64,000 bases of DNA from Armillaria gallica (GCA_037576215.1 JBANDB010000005.1:434001-498000), one strand, 5' to 3'; shown: positions 43,805 to 56,150, numbered from the stretch's first letter. Translations and numbers: made by a program. Notes: a model not told the origin generated them from the sequence alone.

Positions 43805-43895
43805 TCAGGCGGGCTATCAATGAACTGAGATTCAAACTCCGCTGTCCACTGCAATCACTCTTCGGTTGGCGTTCCACTGTGCCACCAACATCCAA
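43805..43895 (-). repeat. tRNA-like promoter remnant, possible SINE head
   Basis: On the minus strand TGGCACAGTGG (A-box-like) is followed about 34 nt later by GAGTTTGAATCTC (B-box-like), the spacing of a pol III type 2 promoter. The intervening arms do not fold into a proper cloverleaf, so this is not a functional tRNA. Confidence 0.35.
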
Positions 43896-43912
43896 ATCTA
43901 CGCCAGTACGGC

Positions 43913-44686
43913 TTGAAACAATGGCAGAGGTATGTACACGTCCTCTGCCATTTCCGTGCTGCTCATTCTTTTTGGCATGACGGGCAACGTGGAAACATGT
44001 TGACCACTATGGCCAAATTATATGCAACTGCACGACCAAAGAAGAGGGCAGTTTTGACCAAAGGATTCCTTAAAATGTGGTGTGCCCAGTTTGCTGGAGA
44101 CATAGAGTCTATGGGATCCCGTGACGCTCTCCAGTCGGTCCATCATTGTCCCGTATCTGTTGACGTATGTCTCACATCAAGTTTAGGCTCTTCTGACACA
44201 GATACGCATGCTCGCAGGGCTGACTGGACACCAGCCTACGTACCTTGGTACTCCTAATCTTACTCCCAATCGGCGCGCGCCTCCCTATCAGCGGCGAACT
44301 CGAGGAGAGATCACTTTTCTTGGATCTCGACAGGGCACAGCAGAAGAGGTACGTCAGGCCCGTCGTCGCCGACAGGAGCAGCGTTCGAGCCCCCATGGAC
44401 TCAGTCGTTACGGAGTGGCAATCATTGACCTTGATGATCCCGTCCTGGTGTGTCTGTTTTGTTCCTCTTGTCTTGTTTGCTATCTGACACTGATTTATAG
44501 GATGCGAAAGACATTGTCTTTATGGGATCACAACGTAAGACGGCTCATCAAGCAAGTCTTACTACCCCGCTCGTACAACAGTACCAGACTACAGTGCCCA
44601 ATTCCACCATTGCACAATCTATTATTCGCAACAACACTGTGCCAACTAGTGGTGATGGATCCCATATTCGTCCTTATGTGTTATAG
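43913..44686 (+). CDS. Spliced gene of unknown function, three exons visible
   Basis: Exons of about 43913-44165, 44203-44448 and 44502-44686 join in phase 0 across two short GT-AG introns (37 and 53 bp) to a TAG stop. The protein is basic. Exon 1 contains ATARPKKRAVLTKGFLKMWC, exon 2 TRGEITFLGSRQGTAEEV followed by an Arg/Gln run and YGVAIIDLDDPVL, and exon 3 DAKDIVFMGSQRKTAHQASL followed by a Thr/Ser/Asn-rich tail. The start is uncertain: an ATG at 43920 is followed after three codons by a donor-like GTATGT. I do not recognise the family. Confidence 0.4.
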
Positions 44687-47600
44687 CTATATAGTATGTT
44701 GTTCACATAAAATGCCATGGGTTACATGGGAGCTTTCCCATCTACTTAGCTGTATAAGGAGCAGTTGACTCAGAGGTCCTAGCGGCATAGAGGGTGTGGA
44801 GGAACTGTCACCTGCAAGACTTTTGTCAGACACTCCAAAGCCATACCCATTCACAGATGCGAAGACGCTCCATCCCCCGCTAAATCCAGTTTCTTATAGA
44901 CGTGAGCCCTTTTCCACACAGCTGTTCGAGCACGCCAGACACCAGCCAAAAACCCAGTTCTTATGACTCAAGCACTTTTCCGCCAACATGCACGCAACTT
45001 CCTTCATGACCGTACAGTGAGCAAGTAGGTGCCAGTAATTTGTGACTCAGTCGTGACGACTGGCTCTTGATTATCTACCTCTACGGCGACGAAGTACCTG
45101 AGCATTTCGAAATGAAGAAAAGGTATGCTATGTCTATCCAGTATCTGTTCTTGGCGATTTCCGGCTATCCATGTTCTTCTCATGGGTGCTTCCGGCAGTG
45201 GAAAGACGTCGATGCGGTCTCTAATCTTGTGCATCCTTTGAAAAACATATGAAATATATATCTTTTTGGCAATAATTCTTTAGCTCGAACAATCCAGCAT
45301 CCATGATCTGAGCCCGCCTATGCGCAACTATCGACCTCGAGCAGAAAAGATGACCTCCATAGAATGTGAAAGCTTCGAGTTTAATCCTACATCAATGCTT
45401 GCTCATTGTAGGGGACCGGTCACAGGTCTAAGGATGTGCAGGAGTCGGCACGATGATCAATGAAGCTTAAGCCACATCTGAGGCATATAAGGGTCGAAAT
45501 GAATCCGAGGGATCACCATAATATTGTCGAGTTGACTAATATCGTAAGGAGTGAACCGCTTGTTTATAAACCCTCCGTTATCTCTTCGGCACCTGGCTTT
45601 GCTCTCTGGCGACTTGAGTTTCCCGTTGATTGAGGAGTAATTGACATCTGCATCCGTACTCCATCTGACCAAAACCTGGTTGAAGGATTGTCGAAGGATC
45701 GGATATGAATGGATCTTTGACGGAAATCTCTGTGGAAAGCCTTGTATGCCTCGAACCACATCACAGGATGGAATTAGACAGCATTGCGTGCTGATGTTCA
45801 TTGAGTCCCTGTAAAAAAAAAAGAGGTCCGCACCTATGGCAGGGAAAAACTGGAGGAGATTGCCATAGCAAACAAGGAAATTGGCCTCAGCTGGTGTGCT
45901 TTGGACATGTCAAGGACATTGAGATTCTTGCTAGCACTATTTGACCCAGTCCGAGTAATTTTGATGATCCGAGGAAGAGTCGTCAGAGTACTGCATGACG
46001 TGCAGATACGATGTATGAAACATGGATAAAGGAACTGATATCTTGTGGACCAATAGCGCTTTGTAATCTTCATGGAAGGCGATGTTGTTGGGACTATAGG
46101 CCATTTGGTTCTTCTCAGTCATTGCATCAGAGAAGGGCCAAGGCCGCCGAAAGGGTAACATATGGACGTCGCAGCGGGGTTTGCATAATAACCGAAATCC
46201 TATATACATAGGACTCGGAACCTCTGACACCTTCTATACTCGTGAGTATTCTATTCCTTGGCGCAGGTTACTGAGCCGCCGTGATGGATGCAGAAAGAGA
46301 GCGAGGTACCTGTGAAGAGTGTACGACTATCGTCCAGCAATACAAACCGAGTCAGAGTATTCTAATCCGACACTGATTGGGCCATCCAGCCATTCACAAG
46401 GTTTAATCTAAAATCGTTCCATGGTTCTGCTTTGGCTAGATGCCTCCCCCGCTTCCTGGATTTGAGGGTAGATATCAATTGCGCGTCAGTGGACGAGAAT
46501 CTTGCGTCTGCTTCCGCCTCATGATGCTTGTGAGTTACATCTTCAGATTAAAACTAAGGTTCAAAAGCTGGGGTATAACTACAACGAAGATTGAGGATCT
46601 TCCATTTGACGTGAATTTTGATGAGCTATGTACCAGCACTTTCTTCGGAAATTCCAGAGTTAAAGCTGACGATGAGGTCCAGTTTCCAAACTATATCTAG
46701 CACCAAGCCCAAGGCACGCTCTGCACAATACGAGTCAGAATAAGTTGAGTGACAAACGGCATACATACCTGCGATGGTGTCCGTTACGACGAGCCTGGGA
46801 ATTGCTTTTACAGGCTCTGCATTAGAGTCAGACAACGACATTGACAGTATTGAATGAAGATGCCGCACAAGCACGTATCCATAGTCATCGCCTCGGAAGA
46901 CAATGGCTTCATCAAATGCGGTGGTTGCGGACTACAGAGAACAAACGAACGTATCGTGACGTTAATAAAACCTCAAAGATGACAAAGGTAAATTTACTTT
47001 GAGTCTTCGCTCAAGGAAGTTTACGAAGAATCTCAACACCTATAAGATTGTCATAGGCATCGACAGCTCACGCTCGCACCAGGCAAAGGGGCGACAAACG
47101 CGCACTGGACAGCTTATAAGCATTCGCCTCCCATGTCGTTGTCGTCTCCTTACAATATCTCATACTATCTGCCAGGACGATATTTCACCATCCAGTCGCC
47201 AATCCAGAGCCTTGCTAAAGATTCGAACCTAAGCGATTTCTCGGCGTCGGAAAAAGTAGCCTAGTGTTTAGATACAGACGGCGCAACGAGTGTCACGCAG
47301 ATACACAATAGCATACAAGCACAGGGGGGTTGCTGTTGTCCAAGTTGCGGCGGTCTTGTCGATAATCCATTGCGCGTGGTATTGACGACGACAAGACTGC
47401 TGGACGAGTGTAGGTAGGACTGTGAAGGTAGGTCAGCACAGGCAATTTCACAACGTCAACAATAAGACGGACATACTTATATATCATCCGGAGACAAATT
47501 AGAATCTTTGTTCTGCTCCCTCCCTGTAGCGTTACGATGCTGTCCAGAAGGGTGGTCGAGATGCTGATAATCGCCTGCACTGCACGGTCAGTAACCAAAA

Positions 47601-48574
47601 CTAAATCGACGGGCAGAAGGTCCTCACAACATGGGACACATGAGTATCCTGCTTGCCAAACTCTTTCGCCGGACTTTACGACGATACCCTAAGAGTGTGC
47701 TGGTGGTAACATTCCCTCTCGGACTTGGCATGTCTCCCGTAAATATCGAGAACCCCTTCTCGGAATCCTGATTCGCCTAGAATGCCTGAGTGCCTCGCAT
47801 TTCCAAGAATGTAAGAGCGCCTTCGATATTCACGGTCTGCGGCATGACCTGGATGCCTTTCCTGGTGGAGTGCAACACGGATGGCTTAGCCTGCGTAGCA
47901 ATCCCGTATTTGAGTGAAGGTGATATAGATATCCGTGCTGTACAACGAGGTGGGAAAGGTGGTGGCCTTGCCAGCATTGCCGATCTTGTCCGAGAGGGGT
48001 TTGAGAGAGTTGGGACTACAAGATATGATGACAAGGACATAGCTAATCTTCTTTAGCAACGACACAGCTAAGGATAGTCAGGCAAAAGGGGAGCAAAAGC
48101 TATGAAACGTATGCTGCTGCTGCGCCTCGCCGTTGCGGGAACCAGCTTACGACCGCCAGGTAACAATTCGTCGAAGTATTGTGATGTCGATGAATGCCGG
48201 ATTGGATGGACTGTAGATCGTAGGAAAAGTAACAGAAGCTTTTATTCCAAATGGATTGGCGGATACGAGAGACTGAAGTTCGAAAAGAGTTATATATATG
48301 CAAACCAATATCACCGGACTTTGGGCTGAAAAAATGGCCGCGGTTACCTTGTTTTTACTTGTTGTAATAGCCGGATAAGCGCCCGGTAATCATCTTGTAC
48401 TGTCACCGCCATTATTCGTCGCAATACACGCTGTAATCTCTCAATATCCTTCGTGAATTATTGATACGACTTCGCAAATTTCTTCAAGCTTCCCCAGGGT
48501 ATCGATGCCACGTCACGCATCGTCGTTGACCACCATCAGTTACCATCACTACCTCATTGCTCAACTACCTTGGG
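44687..48574. other. Unassigned mosaic region
   Basis: Short ORFs on both strands. Some are protein-like on the minus strand (46874-46626: LVVTDTIAGMYAVCHSTYSD; 46230-45937). None shows a recognised domain and no joined model could be supported. Confidence 0.3.
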
Positions 48575-50768
48575 ATGCCTACAGGGCCTGCGACTGCCCT
48601 TGTTTATTGCGAATGCTCCTCATGCAGACCAGATGGGATGAAACAACTGGCTAGAACCGCAAAAAGGCATATCGAAGAACAGTGAGCCAAGAATTTAGGG
48701 AACAAAGAATCATCAGTGGCATCACCACGGTAAGCCCTATACACCTCCAGTTGGCCATCTCCTGATTCCTGTAGGTCTTTGGAGGAGGAGGAGCAGGTTC
48801 ATGCTGGCGAGAACATATCTGATGCTCTTGACATTGGCGGTGAGGGCTCAGGGCTTGTATTGGAGGTCTCACATGCCTATGATGATGACGAGGGCAGCAG
48901 TGATCATGGCAGCGGCGATAGCAGCAGCGACAATGGTCATTATAATCGATGGGATGCCTCCAAGAACACTTTGTGGTCGGATGAAGATTTATCTGATTCG
49001 GAGGAGAGCAATACTAGGGACGACGAAGGACAGGATACTACGCAAGATCCGCTCTTCCAGACACGAGCATCCCTTTTTGATCCAGGCTTACCCCACAACG
49101 CATTCACAGATGAGGACAATTTCGACTTTCGCGAGCTACCTCAAGCATTTGACGACCACCCGACAATTCGTAATCAATACATCCGCATTTTTCTGGCCAG
49201 TGCTTTCGATGGATTGACTCACAACGGTGCATCTATGTTGCTTGATGGCCATGCCATCAGACTTCAGGCTGCCAATTGTAGGGGCGTGAGCTTTCCTGGC
49301 CGAAAATCATATGCCAGGACACTTCCGACCGTAGAGAAACGACTTGGCGTCTCAACGGACGGCTTCATCACGTACTTCTTCATTTGCAATATCTGCTGGA
49401 GTGTACATCGACCTCCTGAATTGCTCAAAATCAAGTCTCCATCCTGCCTTGATTCCGAATGTCCCGGCATCCTGTACACAACGAAAAGACTCTCTGATGG
49501 TACAGAGAAACGATCACCGTTGTTAACTGTCCCTTTCGTTCCTCCCACATGTGCAATCCGAAGAATGGTGCTGCAGCCAGGCAAGGTCGAGCAGTGGCAG
49601 CATTGGAGAGGTCCCGATGATCAGCCAGGGCGCCGACCGGGTCTGGCTGTTCCCAGAGACGGATATGATGCGTTTGGCGACATCCATAGGCCTATGAAGG
49701 ATATCATGGATGGCTGGGGCTGGCGGACAATACTTGCCGGCTTAGAACGACACCGGACGGGAAAATGGGATGTCAAGATTGTTGATGTTCGTAATTTGCG
49801 TCAGCAGTTCGTGGCACTTCCCAATGGTCTTGTTCTTCAGATGAACCTTGACTGGTGAGTTGCCCTCTTTCTTTATTTCTTGTCGCTAAACGTCTCTCAG
49901 GTTTCAGGCCGTCAAAGGCGGGTGTCATTCAACAGGCGCTTTGTATTTAACAATTTGCAATAACCCGCATACAATTCGATACTTTCGTGAGGAGACTATT
50001 CTGGTGCTAGTCCTCCCTGGACCACATGAACCAACGCTGGAGCAACTCAACAATGTTCTTGACCCCTCATTCATCCGGGATTTGCAGCAATTCTATCTAG
50101 GTGAGAATTGATATTGATCCTTCTGGAGGCATGGAGGTGGCTAACATAACACCATGAGGTATCAAACTACCTGTGCATGGACAGGATGACCCGTTGCTAT
50201 TTCATGGGCAGCTTGCATTAAACGTGTCTGATCTGCCTGCCAATCGAAAGGCAGACGGCCTCCAAGGCTTTACCTCGATTTTATTTATGTGTTCAGAGTG
50301 TCCTGCTACGTTCTACAGTCTTACTGATGCGCCTTCATTTGATCCAATGAGTAAGTCTTTTCTTTCTTTCCAAGAAGTCTGTTCTGACCATCTCTCCTAG
50401 ACTTTGTACTTCGGGATCCCTGGCATTATCTGAAGTATTCCTTTCGTGCCCATGATCTCGATTCCGATGCTGCTGATGAGATCGCATCCAAGCGAGGCAT
50501 CAGATACTCGGTTCTTCACAATCTTGTCAATTGGTTACCCGGTGTATCATCGCTCATTGATTTCATGCACGCCATATTTCTCTGTGAGTGTTGTATCATC
50601 GACCTTGTGGTTACCGTCATTGATGGTTCTGTTTTAGGTCTGGTCAAGCACACCATCAAAAATATTCTCTATAATACTGGAATGTTTACGGCGGCAGCGT
50701 TAGATAAGATGGATCTTTTCTTCGCGAATCTTATTTGGCCTCCCTCAGTGAGCCGTCTGCCTCCCGAG
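48575..50768 (+). pseudogene. Plavaka (Tnp2-like) transposase, 3'-truncated
   Basis: Six exons (48575-48729, 48775-49854, 49901-50100, 50159-50350, 50401-50583, 50638-50768) join in frame. The N-terminus has CECSSC and LARTAKRHIEEQ, then a TGA where coding should continue (about 48683). A long acidic segment follows, then PTVEKRLGVSTDGFITYFFI, MNLDWFQAVKGGCHSTGALY, LVLPGPHEPTLEQLNNVLD, LALNVSDLPANRKADGLQGF and LPGVSSLIDFMHAIFL, the order typical of Plavaka/Tnp2 transposases (CMC group, cut-and-paste). The C-terminal part is absent: after SRLPPE and one donor-like GT, the sequence runs into the 3' end of a convergent gene. Stop and truncation make it non-functional. Confidence 0.85.
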
Positions 50769-50804
50769 GTAATAAACTGTCTCTCTATCTACGATAACAA
50801 TTGT

Positions 50805-52841
50805 TTAAATGCTTGGCAGATTTCCATCAGCTTTGAAGAGTCGCTTATAATGTTTTGCACTTACACGAATTTTCCGCTGAATGCGCCGTCCTTGTTGCAG
50901 TTTGTCAGCTGCGGTAGGCTTCTTATCTCCTTCCCCACTGTCCCGTTGGCGAAAAAGTGTCCTCCAATTTTTGAATACAGATTGAATTCGCGCCAAAATG
51001 TCTTCGTCACTCTTGTTTACCAGGAATTCCGCATCAAGGTTCGCATTGATGGAGCAAGCCTTCGTCCGGATGAATTCCACCAGGCTGTCATGCCAAACCT
51101 CATTTTCGGCAAATGAAACACTGAAGTCTGGTCGGAGGTAGGACATTGTATTGTCATTCGCATCGGTGATATAGCCTCCTCTGGGCTTCGGTGGGGTGAG
51201 TGTGATTATGGTCTTGCCCCTTGCTCTGATTGCGAGGCCCATAGCACGCAGCATTGTCTGCCGAACTGCAGTCTAGGACGTAAAGGTTAGCCCTGATACA
51301 TTTCAGAACTCCGTCACTTACGTTAAAAAGGTTGTCACGCTTTTTTTGCCCCTTGTGACGTAGCTTTACTTCGCTGTCAGAGTCAGAGTCATGGTTCGTT
51401 TGCTTTGCGCCCTCTTCAAGTTTCTCTACTCGCCGGTCCACACTTTTTGCTGCTCTACCACACATCTCCAGATTGTCTGTAATTTGTTTCTGCAGTCCCT
51501 CAATTTCGACGTCTTTCTCATGCAAAGCCTTTTGCATACTCTCAACCAAGGTGATAGTGCGATCCAGCTTGCTTTCTAGGTGAATAATCTTGTCCAATAG
51601 ATGTTTCGGAATTGCTTGTAGCACTGGGGGCGGTGGTGGTGGAAGCATGGATGTTGTAGGAGTTGCCAATTGCGTGGAAGTGAAAAGAGGTTTCGAGGTA
51701 CGGGCGGGAGTCTGTGTAACGATGTTGCTAAACGTTTTCTTTTGCAGCTCATGCTTGAAGGCATTCATTTTCAATGGACCTGCTGTACCTGGCCGCATGG
51801 CAGCACTGGAACGAGGATGCAAAGAGGGTGATGGCTTTTGGGCCGACGTCGGGTTCAAGGAGGCTTCAAGCGCAATGGAGGTCTGTCGTTGACCTTGTTC
51901 AGTTGGTTTAGATGACGCTATATGATCTTTGGGTATGGCTCTAGTGCTAGGAAGTGTCGGCTTTGGTCTGATCTGTGCTGAAGCAGCACCGGTAGATGAC
52001 GAAACATTGGGAAACACCAATTTTCTGGATTGAGAAGATGCTCGAGCTTTGGGAGGGATTTCAGACTGTGAGAATCCAAACAGTGTTGAAGCGATTGCAT
52101 TTGATAGCGGGACCTTTCCTCCAGATCCAGCCGTGGAGGGAGACAATGCTCTGTTTTCCTTCAACATCGATGTGCCTGAGCTAGAAGGTCGTTGTCGTAC
52201 AGAGTTCAAACGACAAGGAGTCTCATCGTTTCCAGGTGCGTTGTCGTCATCATAAGCGAGAGCTGAATTGTCAAATTTGAAAGGATCCACGGACACGGAC
52301 AGCACCGGAACATGGTTATAATGAGGTGACTCAGGTGGTTTATGTTGTTGGAATTCCTTTGGTGTAGCTAACTTCTTGAGCTCGACACGTTGACCGCTGC
52401 ATCGATACTACTGAGTATATGCGTCAAAGCCAAGAGGGATACTCACGTCATGCGACTGTATGATTCCTGCACAGACTGTGCGACAGTATATGAAGGCTCC
52501 CAGTTCCTGTCATGTTCCAGTGGTTCATGCTGCACAAGAAATGGATCGTTATAGGCTGTGGCGGAATGCCCGCTCTCGGTTCGTACATGTTCTCTCAGCG
52601 GCACTATCTCCTTCTCAGCCTTTCTCCTCTTCTTTGGTAGTCCTTCAAGTCCATCAAATCCACTGCTAAGCGGCATCACCTCCTTCTCTTGTCCCGTATT
52701 CACGACGTTGGCATGTCCATTTTCCTGGTTGCCCTTTGAATTTGATTGCTGCTGAACCTGTGTTTGCCTTGTAGCTGCTGCAGATTGCCTTGTAGTTCGA
52801 GTAGTGGGCAGAGCATGTAGCCGGGACCGATTCCGTCCCAT
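50805..52841 (-). CDS. Intact three-exon gene, coiled-coil protein of unknown function (645 aa)
   Basis: Exons 52841-52447, 52396-51322 and 51272-50805 join cleanly (phases 2 and 0) through 50-bp and 49-bp GT-AG introns to a stop. The first part is Gln/Asn-rich and basic, with KKRRK-type runs. The middle is Ser/Pro/Thr-rich, with a Pro run (MLPPPPPPVLQAIPK) leading into a coiled coil (HLLDKIIHLESKLDRTITLV, HEKDVEIEGLQKQITDNLEM). The C-terminal 150 residues are the most protein-like (PKPRGGYITDANDNTMSYLR, EDILARIQSVFKNWRTLFRQ, GRRIQRKIRVSAKHYKRLFK), ending basic, perhaps nucleic-acid binding. It converges on the Plavaka remnant and may be an element-borne accessory gene. Family unknown to me. 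Confidence 0.65.
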
Positions 52842-52977
52842 ACTTGGGTATTGTGAGTTGGTGGTGATGGCCGCAAGTAGTAGTAGTAATAGGCGCGTCG
52901 CGTAGTATTCAATCCACGTGTTTCTTACAATGACAGGCAGATGAGGTCAGTACCCACGTGTGGAATAACCACCATAC

Positions 52978-53224
52978 TACTGTACTATTACGACCGGATA
53001 TTCACATAACGCGTAACACGGCCTCGTAATATGAAGATCTGTGAACATCATAACGCGTAACAGGCCCTTTTGGTGCCTCAAATTACTCAATATAGTGATT
53101 TTTTTCGGTCCGGCTCACGCCGGACTGCCTATTAAGGTATATGACATCATAATGAAGATGTGGTTCTGTGAAGTGCGTAACGCGAAAAAATAACCCGTGA
53201 AGATACGGTCGTAATAGTACAGTA
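52978..53224. mobile_element. 247-bp MITE of the TACTGTACTATT family
   Basis: Ends TACTGTACTATTACGACCG and, reversed, the same with CCGTATCTTCAC against CCGGATATTCAC. The right flank is TA; the left flank is AC, so the duplication is imperfect. Inside is a perfect hairpin (GTCCGGC-TCAC-GCCGGAC, near 53110). Confidence 0.65.
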
Positions 53225-53950
53225 TACAAGGACAATATCCAGCTTATATTGATGGATTAGGTGGTCTAAAGGCTGAATAATATTGGGACTGTTATTTCAA
53301 GGTGATCTGACGTTTATTCCTCGTTTATAGTATGTAATCGCATTATAATAGCCGCCGATTTTTCGGGACAAAGTCCGGTGATAGGGAAAGAGAGAGTTCT
53401 TCAGCCATCCGGCATGTCAGCCGTAGCGTGCCGCAAGCTCACAAGCCAACCCGAAGTATAGCCCCTGTCCAGTTTGGCAAGTAGCACTCATGACCAGTTA
53501 CGTTTTTCTACAACCCTCTGTCGTTTCCCCATTCTTCGGAAAGAGTGCGACAGACGCGTAGCGTAAATTCTAAAATAGAAAAACAACCGTTGTCTGGGAC
53601 GAGCGGTAGGCATTGATATTGTTTTTGGGCGGAGGCGGCAACAGGCATCGGTGGTGATAAAGTTCGTTGCTTATTTTGCCCTCCGTAACGCGTAACGGTT
53701 GACCTGTTTCCAACCTGTTTCCCATTTTTTTCGTTACGCTATAGAAAATCATTGAAAAAACGAAAAAACCCTTAAATTTCAAGTACGAGCTCTTTTAATA
53801 TCGATTGTAATTCTATAAGCGCTTAAAGCAGAATAACATTGCGAATATATTGGAACAATACAACGATTACCTTGGCGCCGTTGCTTAATCAGGCAACCAT
53901 AACACGTAACTTACAGGCTGTGTCCGAGTTTCCTTAAATCTTCACCGTAA
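53000..53950. repeat. Cluster of TAACGCGTAAC palindromic motifs
   Basis: Copies at 53007, 53051, 53686 and (TAACACGTAAC) 53900, plus GCGTAACGCG at 53175. Such spaced palindromes resemble sub-terminal transposase sites. Otherwise 53225-54414 holds no recognisable gene. Confidence 0.5.
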
Positions 53951-54414
53951 CGCTCATTCTGGCGTTTCTACTGTACACTCACGTACAGTAAGTCTGCTTA
54001 GTCAAATATCTTCACCCTGGGGAAATGCGTTTCGCACAGAGTGTGGGACTCCGGACACCGTTCTAACTCTCTCTCTTGCGCCGTCCCCTAAACTTACCTT
54101 CGCGCTACGGTCCGATACCCACTAAAACCCCAACGACTCCAGACCAGTGTCTTGGGAGTCGTTCTTCATTCAGCAAGGTCCCTTTCCATGTCCTCTCAAC
54201 GACTTGGCACTCGTTCGTAGACTATCATCTGCGGTGGTACACACTGAGGGTTACATCGAGGTGGACGGCGAGAGACTTGATTAGCACCGAGGTATCGACT
54301 CAGAAATTTTTCAGCACGTCCTTGACCTGTAGTAGGGTCTGACTCATACTCGTACAGATACTAGATTGCACGTCGTTTTGCAATTATTGTACTACCAAAA
54401 CATTGGTTCGGGAT

Positions 54415-56150
54415 CTAAGGGCTCGCTTCCCGAAGTTCTGCTTCGTTTGCAGACAGTCCATCTCGAGACAGTCGTTTACTGTTCTTATCCATTTTTTTCC
54501 GAATTTTTTCTGGATGTAGCGGCTCGTTCTGCTTGTCAATAACTCGTTCACATCTCAGACTCCATATTAACTGCACCGAATTTGCCATTATTATTCTGTA
54601 AAGCCGTTCTTTGCCCGGCTCCCGTCTTCCCGATTCCGTCTTGAAGGTCGGCATACCCAATGTCAGAATCGGTCCTAGTGTCGGGGCTCGCCACTCTATG
54701 CCCTTCTTTGAGAGAATCGCCTCTGTGAGTTCCCATATTTGCTTTTGCCCCGGGCTCTGACACGACGTCATTATGTGCTCCATCGATTCTATTTAGTCTG
54801 GCCGCGGTCCGGTGCAGGACCGTGTGGACCCGGTCCGAACCGCGTGAACCTTGGGGTTACGTGACGGTCAATAACGTGACAATTTTTTAAATCTCTTGAC
54901 TTGTGACTTCAACGGCGCTTTCGTTGAGCTGCCTGCGCTCACCACTACCCTCATTTCCGGCGCCCTGGTCAACTTTTTCTATGTCCAAGACATCTTACCG
55001 AGCTTGAAAGCTTCAAACTCCAAGTCACACTCGATTGTTGACTGTTGCGCTCACTGGGTGTGGTACTGTACTGAGTTTGTTGCGACTCTGGGTCATTGCG
55101 TTATCCAAGATGCGTTTACTAGCTATCTTACCTCTTTCTACTGCTGACATCCTTCCCTCTTCACCACCTTTTAAGTCTCCCTGATCCCCATGTCGGATGA
55201 TTGTGCTGCACTGCAGCGCACCGCACTCGTCATTTGGTGTGTGATCTTGTTCTTTGTTGTTTTCTTAAGGCTCACGCTATCAATATAGATCATCAATGCC
55301 AATTTTCAGTCTAACAGAGAAGAACGGTATATTTATTGACTCGTAGTGTATTATATGTACATAATTCTATCGTTCACTATAGATCCCCCTCTTCACCGAC
55401 TCCCAGTACTCCCAGTTGCGCATGCGCATGTCGATCCGTCCCTCATCACCGCAATTACCTGTCCCATGAACTACCATATTCAAAGCACAAAAACACGTCA
55501 AGGAGAAAAATTTCGCTGAACCCGGTTCGAACCTGGACCGAACCGGACCCCGGTCAGACTAATTCTATTTCGCCTGGGCAGTGTTTACACATTGCTCTTT
55601 CCTGCACTTCAGGAGTATAATTTGGGCGCAACCAGTTCGAGCCGACCATGTATGCATCATGGGTCATCATCCAGAGTGAGTACCTTGTTCTCCTTGGTAT
55701 ATCCTTGTGTTTCCAGAACCTATCGTTTGTCGGTCGATCATCAAATGCTTCTTCGGCTGCCGCCTTTGCGAACTCAAGGTTCACTTTCGTATGTCGCCGC
55801 GGTGAGCTTTTTCGCATTATCCCAATCCGTATCGCCTTATATGCTAGCTTTTGGGTCATGTGTGAGAGGAGTGCACCTGTTATCCGCAGTTTTGGGTTTA
55901 TTTTCGGGATAAAGTCTTCCTTGTTAAACTTCAGAGCCCCTTCACCTGCCAATCTGTCTGCTTTTTCGTTTGCCTGGTGGCCGTTGTGTCCTTTAATCCA
56001 ACGAAAGGTTGTTTCCGTCGCGCGCTCCCTTAGTACTGCAACCATTGCCCTTATCAGATCACTATTTTTTACGCCAATATATCCTTCGTCCTCCAGGTGG
56101 TTTTTGGCTGATGTGAGCGGTATTTCGTTTACTTGATACCGGTTCTCTTA
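54415..56150 (-). pseudogene. LINE-type RNase H remnant, split by a hAT-like insertion
   Basis: From about 56150 the minus strand encodes HLEDEGYIGVKNSDLIRAMV, then RATETTFRWIKGHNGHQANE followed by KADRLAGEGA, the C-terminal helix and H-x-N-x-x-A-D motif of a type I RNase H. A long tail follows (RRTRYSLWMMTHDAYMVGSN, CKHCPGEIE). After the insertion at 54794-55561 the same protein resumes (SMEHIMTSCQSPGQKQIWEL, RLYRIIMANSVQLIWSLRCE) to a stop at 54415. This matches the RNase H and C-terminal region widespread in agaricomycete non-LTR retroelements. The N-terminal half of the RNase H and the reverse transcriptase are missing. Confidence 0.75.
54794..55561. mobile_element. 768-bp non-autonomous hAT-like element
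   Basis: The ends are TAGTCTGGCCGCGGTCCGGT and, reversed, TAGTCTGACCGGGGTCCGGT. It is flanked by an exact 8-bp duplication ATTCTATT (54786-54793 and 55562-55569). Removing one copy with the element restores the RNase H frame. 8-bp duplications and TA(G)-type ends are typical of hAT elements. The interior has ORFs of 60-94 codons and no transposase domain. Confidence 0.88.

Noticed and set aside
30300..48500. Helitron as the carrier of the gene fragments
   Set aside because: No Rep/helicase ORF and no convincing TC...CTRRT end pair with hairpin was found. The capture mechanism stays open.
48575..50768. KDZ-type transposase
   Set aside because: The motif order (NLDWF..HSTGA, PGPHEPT, DLPANRK, FMHAIFL) is that of Plavaka/Tnp2 transposases.
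55520..55561. GGTTCGAACC as a tRNA T-arm
   Set aside because: It is part of the terminal inverted repeat of the hAT-like element, with no cloverleaf around it.
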